This document shows, piece by piece, positions 1 through 8,347 of a stretch of 15,467 nucleotides of DNA (the first letter of the stretch is position 1; each line of letters opens with the position of its first letter). Position numbers and translations under genes: made by a program. Source of the DNA: Campylobacteraceae bacterium (lineage in GTDB: Bacteria; Campylobacterota; Campylobacteria; Campylobacterales; Campylobacteraceae); the NCBI GenBank assembly GCA_031282125.1, contig JAITEH010000027.1, forward strand, positions 1 through 15,467, written 5' to 3'. Below the pieces are notes generated by a model. It was not told the origin of the DNA, made no database searches, and worked only from the letters and a program-made list of their open reading frames with translations.

Positions 1-380
1 TCATTTGTAAACTTCTCTCCATCAAGAGCTTCAACAGTTATGTTGCCTTTAATGTCAAATAATCCCTCTCCCGTAACGGTTACCGGTACATAAATTCTAT
101 GGGGATATTTTTGATTTGGGTCAAGAATAATATCATCTATATCCACAGAAGGCGATATTTTATTAAATTTAATAATGCCGTATTTGAACTTAGGCATATA
201 ACCAATATCAATAGGTATTAATTGTGTCTCTCCTATCTTTACAGGCTCTGCAATGTAACCTAAAATAGTTGCCTTAGGATCTCCGATGTCAGGCGGCGTA
301 GCAAAAGCTCCACTAACCGTAAATGATGCTAAAAGCAAAACAGTAACCAACCAACCAAAAACTCGTTCAACAACTCCCAC
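1..380 (-). CDS. Exported protein of unknown function (5' part; gene continues past the left edge)
   Basis: An open frame runs from a GTG at 380 off the left edge, giving 126 residues. GTG is chosen because AAAGGA lies 6 bases upstream and an in-frame TAA sits just before that; no ATG start is available. Residues 1-27 form a signal peptide: Arg at 6, a hydrophobic core around 9-20 and an A-F-A cleavage motif at 25-27. The mature part begins TPPDIGDP and is rich in beta-favouring residues (Val, Ile, Thr, Gly), with no Cys and no catalytic motif that I recognise. It is probably periplasmic, outer-membrane or surface located. It follows the rplQ terminator and has its own candidate promoter, so it is probably not part of the ribosomal operon. 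Its function is unknown. Confidence 0.75.
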   Translation of the reverse strand, partial: MGVVERVFGWLVTVLLLASFTVSGAFATPPDIGDPKATILGYIAEPVKIGETQLIPIDIGYMPKFKYGIIKFNKISPSVDIDDIILDPNQKYPHRIYVPVTVTGEGLFDIKGNITVEALDGEKFTN

Positions 381-425
381 ACTAAATCCTTTGGATTATT
401 TACGCATTTATAACAAATTTGATAT

Positions 426-457
426 TTAGATTATATTAAAAGAAATTAGATTATATT
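426..457. repeat. Two 12-bp direct repeats spaced exactly 20 bp
   Basis: TTAGATTATATT occurs at 426-437 and again at 446-457, start to start 20 bp (about two helical turns). Read on the minus strand each copy is AATATAATCTAA and contains a perfect TATAAT. The core TAGAT also recurs at 475-479 and 481-485. This could be a duplicated promoter element or a two-site operator. Confidence 0.7.
430..455 (-). promoter_or_regulatory. Tandem -10 boxes, candidate promoter(s) of the exported-protein gene
   Basis: Perfect minus-strand TATAAT hexamers lie at 430-435 and 450-455. No -35 hexamer is visible, which fits the weak -35 requirement known for Campylobacterota vegetative promoters; the surroundings are very AT-rich. 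From the proximal box the 5' leader to the GTG at 380 would be about 43 bases. The assignment rests on sequence match and position only. Confidence 0.5.
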
Positions 458-515
458 TTTCTTATTATTGTTTCTAGATGTAGATATAAGATATTTTTGG
501 ATAATTTGTGAAATC

Positions 516-531
516 CCCCTCAAGCGAGGGG
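516..531 (-). terminator. Hairpin terminator candidate after rplQ
   Basis: A perfect 6-bp GC-rich stem (CCCCTC/GAGGGG, 516-521 with 526-531) closes a 4-base loop 13 bases beyond the rplQ stop. On the minus strand it is followed by GATTTC and then A/T-rich sequence, a weak rather than textbook U-tract, so termination may be partial. It is the only GC-rich hairpin between rplQ and the next gene. Confidence 0.6.
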
Positions 532-544
532 AATTAAAATCGGT

Positions 545-895
545 TTAAACTAGCTCTATGAATGCCATCTCGGCAGCATCGCCGTGACGTACTCTTGTTT
601 TGATGATTCTTGTATAACCGCCGTTTCGCTCAATGTATTTAGGAGCTATCTCGGTTACAAGTTTTTTTACAGACTCTTTGTCCTGCAATACGGCATAAAG
701 AGCTCTGTGTGCGTTAAAATCGCCTTTTTTTGCTCTTGTGATAAGCTTTTCAACAAAACCTCTAAGCTCTTTTGCTTTCGGAAGAGTCGTCTCTATTTTA
801 TTCTCTTTCACGATTGCTATAGTCAAGTTTTTCAGAAGCGCGCTTCTATGAGAAGAGGTGCGTCCGAGTTTTCTATATCCGTGTTTATGTCTCAT
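545..895 (-). CDS. rplQ: 50S ribosomal protein L17
   Basis: The 116-residue protein matches bacterial L17 throughout: N-terminal [12 protein letters not shown], then [11 protein letters not shown] (residues 15-25), a helical [17 protein letters not shown] segment, and the conserved C-terminal run GGYTRI(I)KT and [13 protein letters not shown]17 binds 23S rRNA near the exit tunnel of the large subunit. The length equals the short core form without a C-terminal tail. It begins 3 bases after the rpoA stop and is the last gene of the cluster, followed by a hairpin terminator. Confidence 0.97.
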   Translation of the reverse strand: MRHKHGYRKLGRTSSHRSALLKNLTIAIVKENKIETTLPKAKELRGFVEKLITRAKKGDFNAHRALYAVLQDKESVKKLVTEIAPKYIERNGGYTRIIKTRVRHGDAAEMAFIELV

Positions 896-898
896 AAC

Positions 899-1897
899 TT
901 ATTCCTTATTCGCTTTTAATTCGCTGACTTTTTTTCTCAAAATTTCAGCATCTTCCGAAGAGAGGCTTCCGATAGGAAATCCTATCTCTTCCATTACGTT
1001 TTTAATCTCATCGAGAGATTTTTTACCTAAATTTTTCAAGTTTTTAAGCTCATTATCACTCAAAAGCGCAATCTCTGCGACATATTTTATCTGTGCTTTA
1101 TCAAGCGAATTAAAACTTCTCACGCTCAAATTCAAGTCATTGATATTTTGTAAAAGTACGGTAAATTTACCTGCATCTACGCTTTGAACGCTGACGTTTG
1201 AGTCAAGTATATCGCGAAATACACTCATCTGATCATATATAGCTTTCAAAGAGTGTTTGAAAGCGTCTATCGGAGAGATTTGTCCGTCTGTCTCTATGGT
1301 AAATACGACTTTTTCATAGTCGGGATTATCTTCAATGAGAATATTCTCGATATCGTACATTGCTTTTTTCACAGGAGTAAAAAACGCGTCAAGCGCTATA
1401 AACCCGTCGTTTATCTGCTCGCGGATTATCTCGCTTGGAACGTATCCGATACCGCACTCGATAACAACCGTGAAGTTAAGCTCGGCATCTTCATTGATAG
1501 TCGCAAGATGAGCGTCGGGCGTTACTATATCAACTTCGTCATTTATAAGGTCTGAGCCTTTAATCTCTTTTGGTCCTTTAAAAGAGTAGTTAACGACTGT
1601 TTTTGGATTAACGCCTCTGATTTTAAAACGTATAGCTTTAAGATTGATAATGAAATTCGCCACGTCTTCAAACATGCCGCGCATACTATCAAACTCATGC
1701 ATAACGCCCTCAATCTTAACAGACGTCGGAGCAAAACCCACAGTACTTGCGTACAACAAACGACGAAGCGGATGAGCCAGTGTGATACCAAATCCTGTTT
1801 CGAACGGATATACGCTAATCTTTATCCTGTTCTCACCCATATCTTCTATACTCAGCTCCGTTGGAACATAAGCCGATGTGTTAATTTTTGTCATCAT
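899..1897 (-). CDS. rpoA: DNA-directed RNA polymerase subunit alpha
   Basis: A 332-residue alpha subunit of full length. The N-terminal assembly domain (about 1-230) carries the conserved [13 protein letters not shown] at 37-49, including the dimer and beta-contact arginines at 45-46. The linker is about 231-250. The C-terminal domain (about 251-310) keeps counterparts of the E. coli DNA-contact residues: R260, N263, G291, K293, S294 and E297. The lysine at E. coli 271 is replaced by D266. Two adjacent ATGs (1897, 1894) follow AAGGAG; the first has the shorter spacing (10 bases) and is used here. It lies 17 bases after rpsD, as in the classical alpha operon. Confidence 0.97.
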   Translation of the reverse strand: MMTKINTSAYVPTELSIEDMGENRIKISVYPFETGFGITLAHPLRRLLYASTVGFAPTSVKIEGVMHEFDSMRGMFEDVANFIINLKAIRFKIRGVNPKTVVNYSFKGPKEIKGSDLINDEVDIVTPDAHLATINEDAELNFTVVIECGIGYVPSEIIREQINDGFIALDAFFTPVKKAMYDIENILIEDNPDYEKVVFTIETDGQISPIDAFKHSLKAIYDQMSVFRDILDSNVSVQSVDAGKFTVLLQNINDLNLSVRSFNSLDKAQIKYVAEIALLSDNELKNLKNLGKKSLDEIKNVMEEIGFPIGSLSSEDAEILRKKVSELKANKE

Positions 1898-1914
1898 ATA
1901 GTGTATGCTCCTTA

Positions 1915-2541
1915 TTATTTAGAGTAGAGCTCTACAATCAATCTTTCTTCTATCGGAATGATAACCTCTGCTCTTTCAGGCAATCTTGTAAAGATGCCAA
2001 ATACTTTATCTTTGTCCACGTCCACCCATGAAACTATGCCTGTCTGCGCAGTTAGTTCCAATGCTCTTTGAATTTGCGAATTCTTTTTGCTCTTTTCGCA
2101 AACTTCCACTTTTTGACCCGGTCGTACTCTGTAAGACGGTATATCGACCGTTTCGCCGTCCACTAAAATATGTCCGTGAGTTACGATTTGTCTTGCAAAT
2201 CTTCTTGTAGTGGCAAAACCCATTCTATATACAACGTTATCAAGTCTTTGCTCGATAAATGTTATAAGGTTTTCGCCCGTATTTCCATCTTTTCTGGCTG
2301 CATCTACAAACAATTTACCAAACTGTCTTTCGGAAATCCCGTACATGAATTTGGCTTTTTGTTTCTCTTTTAATTGCAGTCCGTATTCACTTAATTTTGT
2401 TTTTCTCTGTCCATGCTGACCGGGCGCATAAGGACGCTTATCAAGCGCGCTTTTACCTGCAAGTCTTCTTTCGCCCTTTAAGGCAAGACTTACTCCCAAT
2501 CTTCTTTCTAATTTTTCAACTGGTCCTCTATATCTTGACAT
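1915..2541 (-). CDS. rpsD: 30S ribosomal protein S4
   Basis: A 208-residue S4 starting [16 protein letters not shown]. The conserved [10 protein letters not shown] segment lies near 36-45, and the S4 RNA-binding domain ([20 protein letters not shown] followed by GHILVDG) spans about 98-160. The N-terminal region has no Cys zinc cluster, so this is the zinc-free (C-minus) form. S4 is a primary 16S rRNA binder that starts small-subunit assembly; in E. coli it also represses the alpha operon by binding a pseudoknot in its mRNA. Here it sits between rpsK and rpoA, so it is a plausible ligand for the structured leader before rpmJ, but that is inference. Confidence 0.97.
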   Translation of the reverse strand: MSRYRGPVEKLERRLGVSLALKGERRLAGKSALDKRPYAPGQHGQRKTKLSEYGLQLKEKQKAKFMYGISERQFGKLFVDAARKDGNTGENLITFIEQRLDNVVYRMGFATTRRFARQIVTHGHILVDGETVDIPSYRVRPGQKVEVCEKSKKNSQIQRALELTAQTGIVSWVDVDKDKVFGIFTRLPERAEVIIPIEERLIVELYSK

Positions 2542-2559
2542 TATATCTCTCCTGATTCT

Positions 2560-2952
2560 TTATACACGTCGTCTTTTTGGAGGGCGGCAGCCATTGTGAG
2601 GCAAAGGAGTAATGTCTTTTAAGAAAAGTACACGGATACCTTCGCTTGCACCTATGCTTTTGATGGCTGTTTCACGACCTGATCCTGGTCCTTGGACTTT
2701 GATGCCAAGCTCTTTTAATCCATGTTCTTTAGCTTTATTCAGTGCATCCTCGACTGCTTGCTGCGCTGCATAAGGAGTTGATTTTTTGCTGCCTTTGAAG
2801 CCTAAACTTCCGGCGCTGCTCCAAGCTATAACATTTCCCATTTCGTCAGTAACCGTTACAACAGTGTTGTTAAATGTAGCGGAAACATATATAATACCTT
2901 TAGCGATATTTTTTTTGACAACTTTTTTTCTTACGACTTTTTGTTTTGCCAT
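2560..2952 (-). CDS. rpsK: 30S ribosomal protein S11
   Basis: A 130-residue S11. The start is basic ([15 protein letters not shown]), followed by the family hallmarks [18 protein letters not shown] (about 19-36), [21 protein letters not shown] (44-64), [12 protein letters not shown] (86-97) and the terminal run [17 protein letters not shown]11 forms part of the small-subunit platform next to the mRNA exit. The Asn-Gly near the C-terminus is the site converted to isoaspartate in E. coli S11. Gene spacing is 17 bases after rpsM and 18 bases before rpsD. Confidence 0.97.
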   Translation of the reverse strand: MAKQKVVRKKVVKKNIAKGIIYVSATFNNTVVTVTDEMGNVIAWSSAGSLGFKGSKKSTPYAAQQAVEDALNKAKEHGLKELGIKVQGPGSGRETAIKSIGASEGIRVLFLKDITPLPHNGCRPPKRRRV

Positions 2953-2969
2953 TTTGTTACACTCCTACA

Positions 2970-3341
2970 TTAACCTGCGGCTTTAGAGCCGACTGTTTTT
3001 TTCTTGCCCTTGCGGGTTCTGGCGTTTGTCTTGGTCTTTTGTCCGCGTACGGGAAGTCCTTTTCTATGTCTTATACCGCGATAACTTCCGATATCCATTA
3101 GTGATTTGATATTCATAGCAACGCTCTTTCTCAAATCTCCCTCAACGGTAAAACGACCTTGAATCTCGTTTCTTATGGCAGCCACTTCATCTTCACTAAG
3201 CTCATGAACTCTTTTGTTGTATGAAATACCGGTTGCATCTAAAATCAAACGCGAAGTATGAAGACCGATGCCGTAAATATAGGTTAGTCCGTACTCAACA
3301 CGCTTTTTATTGGGCAAATCTACACCTGCAATTCTTGCCAT
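2970..3341 (-). CDS. rpsM: 30S ribosomal protein S13
   Basis: A 123-residue S13 starting [22 protein letters not shown]. It has the helix-hairpin-helix [17 protein letters not shown] (about 23-39) and the basic C-terminal tail with [29 protein letters not shown], which in known structures reaches the A/P-site tRNAs. The head of the small subunit is its location. The start follows the rpmJ stop by 6 bases, and the rpmJ TAG stop overlaps the AGGAAG ribosome binding site of rpsM, which suggests translational coupling. Confidence 0.97.
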   Translation of the reverse strand: MARIAGVDLPNKKRVEYGLTYIYGIGLHTSRLILDATGISYNKRVHELSEDEVAAIRNEIQGRFTVEGDLRKSVAMNIKSLMDIGSYRGIRHRKGLPVRGQKTKTNARTRKGKKKTVGSKAAG

Positions 3342-3347
3342 GTCTTC

Positions 3348-3461
3348 CTATCCTTGTCTTTGTTTATGTTTTGGATTGACGCAAATGACTCTTATGATTC
3401 CCTTGCGTTTAATCACCTTGCACTTATCGCACATCATCTTTACAGAAGGGCGCACTTTCAT
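3348..3461 (-). CDS. rpmJ: 50S ribosomal protein L36 (zinc form)
   Basis: A 37-residue gene. It reads [20 protein letters not shown], then [17 protein letters not shown] and TAG. C11, C14, C27 and H32 give the CxxC...C...H zinc ribbon of the C-plus type L36. The length is the family norm. GGGAG lies 6 bases before the ATG. The gene is preceded by the longest non-coding gap in the operon (157 bases, structured) and followed 6 bases later by rpsM. The order infA-rpmJ-rpsM is the usual one. L36 stabilises a 23S rRNA junction in the large subunit. Confidence 0.95.
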   Translation of the reverse strand: MKVRPSVKMMCDKCKVIKRKGIIRVICVNPKHKQRQG

Positions 3462-3593
3462 TGTTCTCTCCCAAATTTATTTCCACTTTTAAGTAAACGA
3501 GCAGTGGTTTAGAGAGAATTTCCAAACCAATTATTGAAAAAATAAGTGGTGACTTTTCCAATAATTCTTCCCGCAGTCCTACAAAAAGGGTTA
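3462..3593 (-). promoter_or_regulatory. Structured leader of rpmJ-rpsM-rpsK-rpsD-rpoA-rplQ; candidate r-protein autoregulatory RNA
   Basis: On the minus-strand RNA, 3552-3566 pairs with 3529-3543 (15 bp, two of them G-U) closing the 8-base loop CACCACUU. The loop CCACUU (3544-3549) is complementary to AAGUGG at 3483-3488, about 22 bases before the rpmJ start, so a pseudoknot is possible. AAGUGG could instead join a local 5-bp stem (3483-3487 with 3503-3507). UUCUCUC at 3512-3518 is complementary to GAGAGAA at 3464-3470, which overlaps the GGGAG Shine-Dalgarno; a G-U at 3511/3471 extends this to 8 bp. A 5-bp GGUUU/AAACC stem (3524-3528 with 3506-3510) conflicts with the local stem. This is drawn by eye; no energy was computed. 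Confidence 0.5.
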
Positions 3594-3599
3594 ATTATA
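3594..3599 (-). promoter_or_regulatory. Perfect -10 box (TATAAT), candidate internal promoter before rpmJ
   Basis: Minus-strand TATAAT lies just beyond the infA stop, at the head of the 157-base gap. The -35 position (3617-3622) reads GTAAGC and is not a match. It would let the rpmJ-to-rplQ genes be transcribed separately, like the alpha operon promoter of E. coli. Transcripts would begin near 3587-3591, in a CCCTTTTT segment. Confidence 0.4.
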
Positions 3600-3618
3600 C
3601 AGAACTTTAGCTGATAGC

Positions 3619-3837
3619 TTACTTATAACGGTAAGTTATACGTCCCTTGTCCAAACTGTAAGGGGTTAGTTCTACTTTAACCTTATCTCCCGGCATTATT
3701 TTTATATAATGCATTCTCATTTTGCCCGAGATATGACACAATACTTTATGCTTATTCTCAAGCTCCACTATAAAGTTGGCATTTGGCAGTGCCTCAGCCA
3801 CTTTACCGTCAAGTTCAATTACGTCATTTTTTGCCAT
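3619..3837 (-). CDS. infA: Translation initiation factor IF-1
   Basis: A 72-residue single OB-fold protein, the normal IF-1 length: [20 protein letters not shown], then the conserved stretches [24 protein letters not shown] (about 22-51), V.VEL.PY.L.KGRI.YRYK at the end. IF-1 binds the A site of the 30S subunit during initiation together with IF-2 and IF-3. It starts 11 bases after the map stop. Its stop codon is followed by the candidate internal promoter and the rpmJ leader. Confidence 0.97.
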   Translation of the reverse strand: MAKNDVIELDGKVAEALPNANFIVELENKHKVLCHISGKMRMHYIKIMPGDKVKVELTPYSLDKGRITYRYK

Positions 3838-3848
3838 TATTACTCCGC

Positions 3849-4616
3849 TTAAAAATCACTATCAATAGATAGGATTTTTGCTTTTTTATCGATAATCGCG
3901 ATTGTATGCTCCCAATGACTGCCTCTTAAGCCGTCCTCGGAAACAACCGCCCATTTATCATCTAAAACTTTGGGTTTTCCGCTTTTGCAGCAAATCATAG
4001 GCTCTATACAAAATACCATTCCGTCTTTTATCTTAGGGCCTTGATTTTGATTGCCGCCTTCCAAATAGTTCGGCACGTCCGGCTCTTCATGAGGACGCCT
4101 TCCTATGCCATGCCCGCAGTATCCTCTAAGAGGCACGAAACCTTTTTTTAATATAAACTGTTCAATCTCATGTGAAAGCTCTTTAAATCTCATGCCATCT
4201 TGTATGATATCTATAGCATACATCAAAGTATCGTAAGAGCAGTTTATCAAATCCTGATCTTTACCGCTTATCTTTCCAACGCCTACGGTTTTTGCGGCAT
4301 CGCCGTACCAGCCGTCTATCTCAACGCCTACGTCAAGCCCTACTATATCGCCCTCTTTTAATTTATAACTGCTTGGGATACCGTGGATTATCACTTCATT
4401 TACAGAGATACAAACGCCGTCAGGAAATCCGTATAAGTTTTTAAAAGCGGGACGTCCGCCTAAATTTTTGATAAAATTTTCGCCAAGAGCGTTTAACTCT
4501 TTTGTAGTTATATCGGGTTTAACTTGCTGCGTGAGGTAGTTGAGAGTTTTTGCAACCGCCCTCGAGGCGGCTGCAATTTTTTTAATCTCTTCAGGACGCT
4601 TAAGACTGATAGACAT
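3849..4616 (-). CDS. map: Type I methionine aminopeptidase
   Basis: A 255-residue enzyme that removes the initiator Met from new proteins in the cytosol. The five metal ligands of the pita-bread fold are all visible: D95 (GLDVG), D106 (WYGDAA), H169 (GYCGHGIG), E205 (CIEPM) and E236 (SHWEHT). The catalytic histidines H78 (EVIIHGIP) and H176 (RRPHEEP) are also present. There is no N-terminal zinc-finger extension, so it is the short type Ia form. It lies 3 bases after secY and 11 before infA; secY-map-infA without adk is the arrangement I expect in Campylobacterota. Confidence 0.97.
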   Translation of the reverse strand: MSISLKRPEEIKKIAAASRAVAKTLNYLTQQVKPDITTKELNALGENFIKNLGGRPAFKNLYGFPDGVCISVNEVIIHGIPSSYKLKEGDIVGLDVGVEIDGWYGDAAKTVGVGKISGKDQDLINCSYDTLMYAIDIIQDGMRFKELSHEIEQFILKKGFVPLRGYCGHGIGRRPHEEPDVPNYLEGGNQNQGPKIKDGMVFCIEPMICCKSGKPKVLDDKWAVVSEDGLRGSHWEHTIAIIDKKAKILSIDSDF

Positions 4617-4619
4617 CTA

Positions 4620-5891
4620 TCAAAGACCAACGGCGCTTAGCGTCTCATATTTGCTCATATAGATTTGTGCTTCTATCTTTCTCATTGTATCAAGAGCGAC
4701 TTGAACAACAATCAAAACAGCCGTGCCGCCAAAATAAAATGGTATTCCCATGTACTGCACAAGCGCCCATGGAATCGTCGCGATAATAGCCAAATATATA
4801 GAGCCGAAAAATGTCAAGCGGCTTGCGGCTTCATTTAAAAACTCCGCCGTACTGGCGCCAGGACGAACGCCTGGTATAAAACCGCCCTGTTTTTTAAGAT
4901 TTTCGGAAATATCTTTTGCGTTAAAAGTTATGGAAGCATAAAAGTAAGCAAAAAATACAACAAGCAAAAACATTAAAATATGGAAAAAGTATCCGTTCGG
5001 ACTTAAAAAGTCGTTGAGACCAGTTAAGATAGAATTTTCAGTTGTCTGCAGAGCTTGTAGAATAGTTGCTGGAAACATCAAAACAGCCGAAGCAAATATC
5101 GGCGGTATAACGCCGCTTAGGTTTATTTTGACAGGAACATAGTTCATGATACGCTTATTTTGATTTTGCATAACGACTTTTCTTGAGTATGAGATAGGGA
5201 TTCTTCTCTCTCCAAGCTCTACAAAGATAATCGCTCCGACTACAAGCACGATAACAACCATCGCTCCAAGAATAGCCAAAAAGCTGAGAGTTCCCATATT
5301 AACAAGATCTATACTCTTACCAATAGCCACAGGAATGCCCGAAACGATACCTGCAAAAATGATAAGACTAACGCCTTGTCCGACGCCGTGTTTTGTTATC
5401 TGTTCGCCTATCCATAGCAGCAACATAGTGCCTGCAAGCATGGATACAGCCGCAATCGGTACAAATTTCGTCATCTCTATCGTGATAGCGTTCTCGCCGC
5501 CGCCGCCCGTAACGCTTTGAAGACCGATAGATACGCCCACAGCTTGTATAATTGTGATAAAAATCGTAGCATAACGGATAATCTGCATGTATTTGACCAT
5601 ACCGTCGCGCTCTTTTTTGAGCTTACCGATAGCAGGAAATGTAGCGGCGATCAGCTCCATGACGATGGAAGCTGTAATATAAGGCATAATGCCTAAAGAG
5701 ATGATGCTAAACCTCTCGGCCGCACCACCACTAAACATATTGAAAATCCCCAAAGCGCTTGGACTATCTGGATTAAAAATGCTTTTAATAACATCCGTAT
5801 TTACACCTGGAACACCAATATAAGCTAGAACTCTAAACGCAAGGAGACCTACCAACACAACTAAAAGTTTATTGGCTAGCTGCTTATTCAT
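4620..5891 (-). CDS. secY: Protein translocase subunit SecY
   Basis: A 423-residue inner-membrane channel protein. Ten hydrophobic segments can be placed at about 8-27, 62-83, 106-126, 143-161, 170-190, 206-224, 258-280, 301-320, 362-381 and 386-401. The plug and TM2 region NMFSGG...[12 protein letters not shown] is at 51-72. The two cytosolic loops that contact SecA and the ribosome are [14 protein letters not shown] (225-238) and [10 protein letters not shown] (336-345). SecY forms the SecYEG pore for Sec-dependent export and membrane insertion. The ATG overlaps the rplO TGA stop (ATGA, 4 bases), which implies coupled translation with L15. Confidence 0.97.
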   Translation of the reverse strand: MNKQLANKLLVVLVGLLAFRVLAYIGVPGVNTDVIKSIFNPDSPSALGIFNMFSGGAAERFSIISLGIMPYITASIVMELIAATFPAIGKLKKERDGMVKYMQIIRYATIFITIIQAVGVSIGLQSVTGGGGENAITIEMTKFVPIAAVSMLAGTMLLLWIGEQITKHGVGQGVSLIIFAGIVSGIPVAIGKSIDLVNMGTLSFLAILGAMVVIVLVVGAIIFVELGERRIPISYSRKVVMQNQNKRIMNYVPVKINLSGVIPPIFASAVLMFPATILQALQTTENSILTGLNDFLSPNGYFFHILMFLLVVFFAYFYASITFNAKDISENLKKQGGFIPGVRPGASTAEFLNEAASRLTFFGSIYLAIIATIPWALVQYMGIPFYFGGTAVLIVVQVALDTMRKIEAQIYMSKYETLSAVGL

Positions 5892-6292
5892 TTTTCTATA
5901 CCGCTAAAAACTACATTCTCATCTTTGATTTTAGATGATAATTCTTTGGCGCCAACTCCGATAAGTTTTACTTTAAGTACTGTTTTTGCCAACTTATGAA
6001 CTGTCTTGATGCTATCGATAGTAATTTCGGATAGTTCTGCCACAGCTTTGTTTTTATCAATATTTATAACATAAGGTTTTTCTATCTTAGAGACAAATCC
6101 TATCTTAGGGAGTCTTCTTTGAAGAGGCTGTTGACCGCCCTCAAAACCTCTTTTTATCTTATAGCCTGTACGAGCTTTTTGACCTTTATTACCTCGTCCG
6201 GCTGTTTTACCGTTACCGCTGCCTTGTCCGCGCCCTACTCTTTTTTTCGAGTGAGTCGAATTATCGGCAGGTTTAAGGGTGTTTAATGACAT
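5888..6292 (-). CDS. rplO: 50S ribosomal protein L15
   Basis: A 134-residue L15. The glycine-rich, basic N-terminal arm [26 protein letters not shown] (about 17-42), which threads into 23S rRNA in known structures, is followed by [18 protein letters not shown] (49-66) and a globular C-terminal domain with [14 protein letters not shown]. It begins 17 bases after the rpsE stop. In E. coli rpmD (L30) lies here; no L30 frame fits in this gap. It overlaps secY by 4 bases. Confidence 0.97.
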   Translation of the reverse strand: MSLNTLKPADNSTHSKKRVGRGQGSGNGKTAGRGNKGQKARTGYKIKRGFEGGQQPLQRRLPKIGFVSKIEKPYVINIDKNKAVAELSEITIDSIKTVHKLAKTVLKVKLIGVGAKELSSKIKDENVVFSGIEK

Positions 6293-6309
6293 CTTCGTAT
6301 CCTTTATCT

Positions 6310-6753
6310 TTAGCTTTTAATCGCACTAAGAGCTTTGATGGTTGCTCTCACGACGTTTGCTGCATTATTTGAACCTAATGATTTTGTCAAAATATTTTTA
6401 ATACCGGCCAACTCGACAACAGGTCTTGTAGAACCGCCTGCTATAACGCCCGTACCATCGCTGGCAGGCTTTAAGAGTATTTTGCTGGCATTGTATTTTA
6501 CTTCAACATCATGAGCAATAGTAGAACCTTTGATATTAACGCTGATAATATTTTTAAAAGCGTCGTCCACTGCTTTTCGAATAGCGTCCGGAACCTCTTT
6601 TGCTTTTCCGAAACCATATCCTACAAGCCCTTTTTTATTTCCCACTACAACAAGAGCCGTAAAGCGAAATCTGCGTCCGCCTTTGACAACTTTTGTAACG
6701 CGACCTATGTTGACTATTACCTCTTCAAACTCTTCTTTGTTAATTTTTTCCAT
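6310..6753 (-). CDS. rpsE: 30S ribosomal protein S5
   Basis: A 147-residue S5, shorter than the roughly 166 of E. coli because both ends are trimmed, as in related bacteria. The N-terminal double-stranded RNA-binding fold has [40 protein letters not shown] (about 22-61); the C-terminal fold has [28 protein letters not shown]5 helps form the mRNA entry tunnel and affects decoding accuracy. Spacing is 17 bases from rplR. Confidence 0.97.
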   Translation of the reverse strand: MEKINKEEFEEVIVNIGRVTKVVKGGRRFRFTALVVVGNKKGLVGYGFGKAKEVPDAIRKAVDDAFKNIISVNIKGSTIAHDVEVKYNASKILLKPASDGTGVIAGGSTRPVVELAGIKNILTKSLGSNNAANVVRATIKALSAIKS

Positions 6754-6770
6754 TAATTTTTCCTCATTAA

Positions 6771-7127
6771 TTACAGCGCAATGCCGTTTTCACGAAGCGC
6801 TCCTGCAAACGCCGCTACTACGCCGTGATACAAATAACCGTTTCTGTCAAATATCACTTTTTCAATGCCTTTGTCTTTTAAAGTCTGTGAAAATACTTTT
6901 GCCAATTCTGCCGCATCTTTTGTATTTGCTTTTAATGAAAGTTTCTTTCCATCGACAGATGCTAATGTTACACCGTTTGTATCATCAATAGCCTGCGCAT
7001 AAAAATATCTGTTAGACCTAAATACGGAAACTCTTGGAAAATCCTGCGTACCTGTTATCCTAGCTCTTATTCTTCTTTTGCGTTTTGCGCGAAGTTTGAG
7101 TTTATTTTCTAATATTTTTTCTCTCAT
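6771..7127 (-). CDS. rplR: 50S ribosomal protein L18
   Basis: A 118-residue L18. The N-terminus is basic ([18 protein letters not shown]), then [18 protein letters not shown] (about 33-50), a lysine-rich middle, and the C-terminal core [26 protein letters not shown]18 binds 5S rRNA together with L5 and anchors it to the central protuberance. It begins 10 bases after rplF. Confidence 0.97.
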   Translation of the reverse strand: MREKILENKLKLRAKRKRRIRARITGTQDFPRVSVFRSNRYFYAQAIDDTNGVTLASVDGKKLSLKANTKDAAELAKVFSQTLKDKGIEKVIFDRNGYLYHGVVAAFAGALRENGIAL

Positions 7128-7137
7128 TTAAATCCCC

Positions 7138-7674
7138 TTACTTCTTAGAAGTCTTGCCGGCTTTGCGGATAATAGTCTCGTCGGAATATTTAATACCTTT
7201 GCCTTTATAAGGTTCAGGCGGTCTGAATCCTCTTATATTTGCTGCTATTTGTCCTATCTGCTGTTTATCGCTGCCTGTTATCGTAATCACATTTTTTTCT
7301 ACCACGATTTGAACATCTGATGGTATATCGTATTTTATAGGATGTGAATATCCAAGCTGCAACTCCAATACCTTGCCATTTACTGCCGCTCTGTATCCTA
7401 CGCCGTTGATTTCGAGTTTTTTCTCAAAACCTTTTGTAAGACCTACTATTATATTGTTGCAAAGAGCTCTGTATGTTCCCCAAAAAGCTTTCGCTTGTCT
7501 GTCGTCGCCTTTGGGTTCAAAAATAACCGAGTTATTCTCTATTTTCACAAAAACATTATTTTTTGTATCCAAACTTTTTTGGACACTGCCTTTTTTAAAA
7601 ACCAGCACATTGCCTTCCAGCTTCACATCTATACCAGTTGCGACGGCTACGGGCTGTTTACCAATCCTTGACAT
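7138..7674 (-). CDS. rplF: 50S ribosomal protein L6
   Basis: A 178-residue protein of two repeated L6 domains (about 1-82 and 83-178). Family marks are MSRIGKQPV at the start, [31 protein letters not shown] (about 66-96), LQLGYSHPI, and the C-terminal [21 protein letters not shown]6 contacts the sarcin-ricin loop region of 23S rRNA at the factor-binding site. The start follows AGAAAGGAAA. It is separated from rpsH by 80 bases, the second-largest gap in the operon. Confidence 0.97.
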   Translation of the reverse strand: MSRIGKQPVAVATGIDVKLEGNVLVFKKGSVQKSLDTKNNVFVKIENNSVIFEPKGDDRQAKAFWGTYRALCNNIIVGLTKGFEKKLEINGVGYRAAVNGKVLELQLGYSHPIKYDIPSDVQIVVEKNVITITGSDKQQIGQIAANIRGFRPPEPYKGKGIKYSDETIIRKAGKTSKK

Positions 7675-7754
7675 TATTTTCCTTTCTACTTGTTTACGAT
7701 AAGTCTACTAAACTTTTAGAATGGTTACCGAATACCATAAAAAGCTCAAAACTC
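7675..7754 (-). other. 80-base gap between rpsH and rplF with weak hairpins
   Basis: No gene is present. The minus-strand RNA can form a 5-bp stem AUGGU/ACCAU (7721-7725 with 7734-7738, 8-base loop), a small CUAAA/UUUAG stem (7708-7712 with 7715-7719) and an alternative GUUUA/UAAAC stem (7692-7696 with 7709-7713). No convincing -10/-35 pair or terminator is seen. The rplF ribosome binding site lies at the end of the gap. Confidence 0.4.
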
Positions 7755-8150
7755 TTACCAAATGCTGCAAAGCAGCTCTCCGCCAATACCTATCTTGTGA
7801 GCTTCGTCATTGCTTAATACACCTTTTGAAGTACTCACTATGATAGTTCCGTATCCGCTTTTAAAGCGTTTAATCTCATCTTTTCCCTTGTAGATTCTTC
7901 TTCCTGGAGTTGAGATACGCTTTAACTCGTGTATTATCTGTTTGCCGTGCTCGTCGTATTTAAGAACAACATTTATAAATTTCTTGTTATCCTCTTCAAC
8001 AACGTTAAAGCTCTGTATATAACCTTTATCCTGCAAGATACCAAGAATCGCCTCTACCGCTTTTGTATGCAGTAACTTAGCGGTATCTAACTTGCGCATG
8101 GACGCATTTCTAATACGTGTTAATCCGTCTGCAATCAAATCATTAATCAT
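7755..8150 (-). CDS. rpsH: 30S ribosomal protein S8
   Basis: A 131-residue S8. The N-terminal domain starts [20 protein letters not shown]; the C-terminal RNA-binding domain has [13 protein letters not shown] (about 78-90), [20 protein letters not shown] (98-117) and [11 protein letters not shown] at the end. The STSKGV segment is the main 16S rRNA contact in the family. In E. coli S8 also represses its operon by binding near rplE; I could not identify an equivalent site. It begins 10 bases after rpsN. Confidence 0.97.
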   Translation of the reverse strand: MINDLIADGLTRIRNASMRKLDTAKLLHTKAVEAILGILQDKGYIQSFNVVEEDNKKFINVVLKYDEHGKQIIHELKRISTPGRRIYKGKDEIKRFKSGYGTIIVSTSKGVLSNDEAHKIGIGGELLCSIW

Positions 8151-8160
8151 TAAATTTTCC

Positions 8161-8346
8161 TTACCAGCTAGCTTTTTTGAGTCCGGGTATCAAACCGTCA
8201 TTTGCCATCTTTCTAAGACAAACGCGGCAGATTCCAAAATCTTTATATACCGAATGCGCGCGTCCGCATATTTGACAACGAGTGTATCCTCTGACTTTAA
8301 ATTTAGGCTTTCTTGCCGCCTTAGCAATCATCGATTTTTTAGCCAT
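8161..8346 (-). CDS. rpsN: 30S ribosomal protein S14, zinc-binding short form
   Basis: A 61-residue S14 of the short type (also called rpsZ), against about 100 residues for the E. coli form. C24, C27, C40 and C43 form the zinc site ([21 protein letters not shown]). The C-terminal [11 protein letters not shown] is diagnostic. S14 acts in the head of the small subunit. It lies 1 base before rplE on the upstream side (rplE stop at 8348) and 10 bases before rpsH. Confidence 0.97.
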   Translation of the reverse strand: MAKKSMIAKAARKPKFKVRGYTRCQICGRAHSVYKDFGICRVCLRKMANDGLIPGLKKASW

Positions 8347-8347
8347 A

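Noticed and set aside
6530-6991. Plus-strand open frame of 153 codons opposite rpsE and rplR
   Set aside because: It overlaps two conserved genes on the other strand and its translation has the Phe/Leu/Ser-rich look of an antisense shadow.
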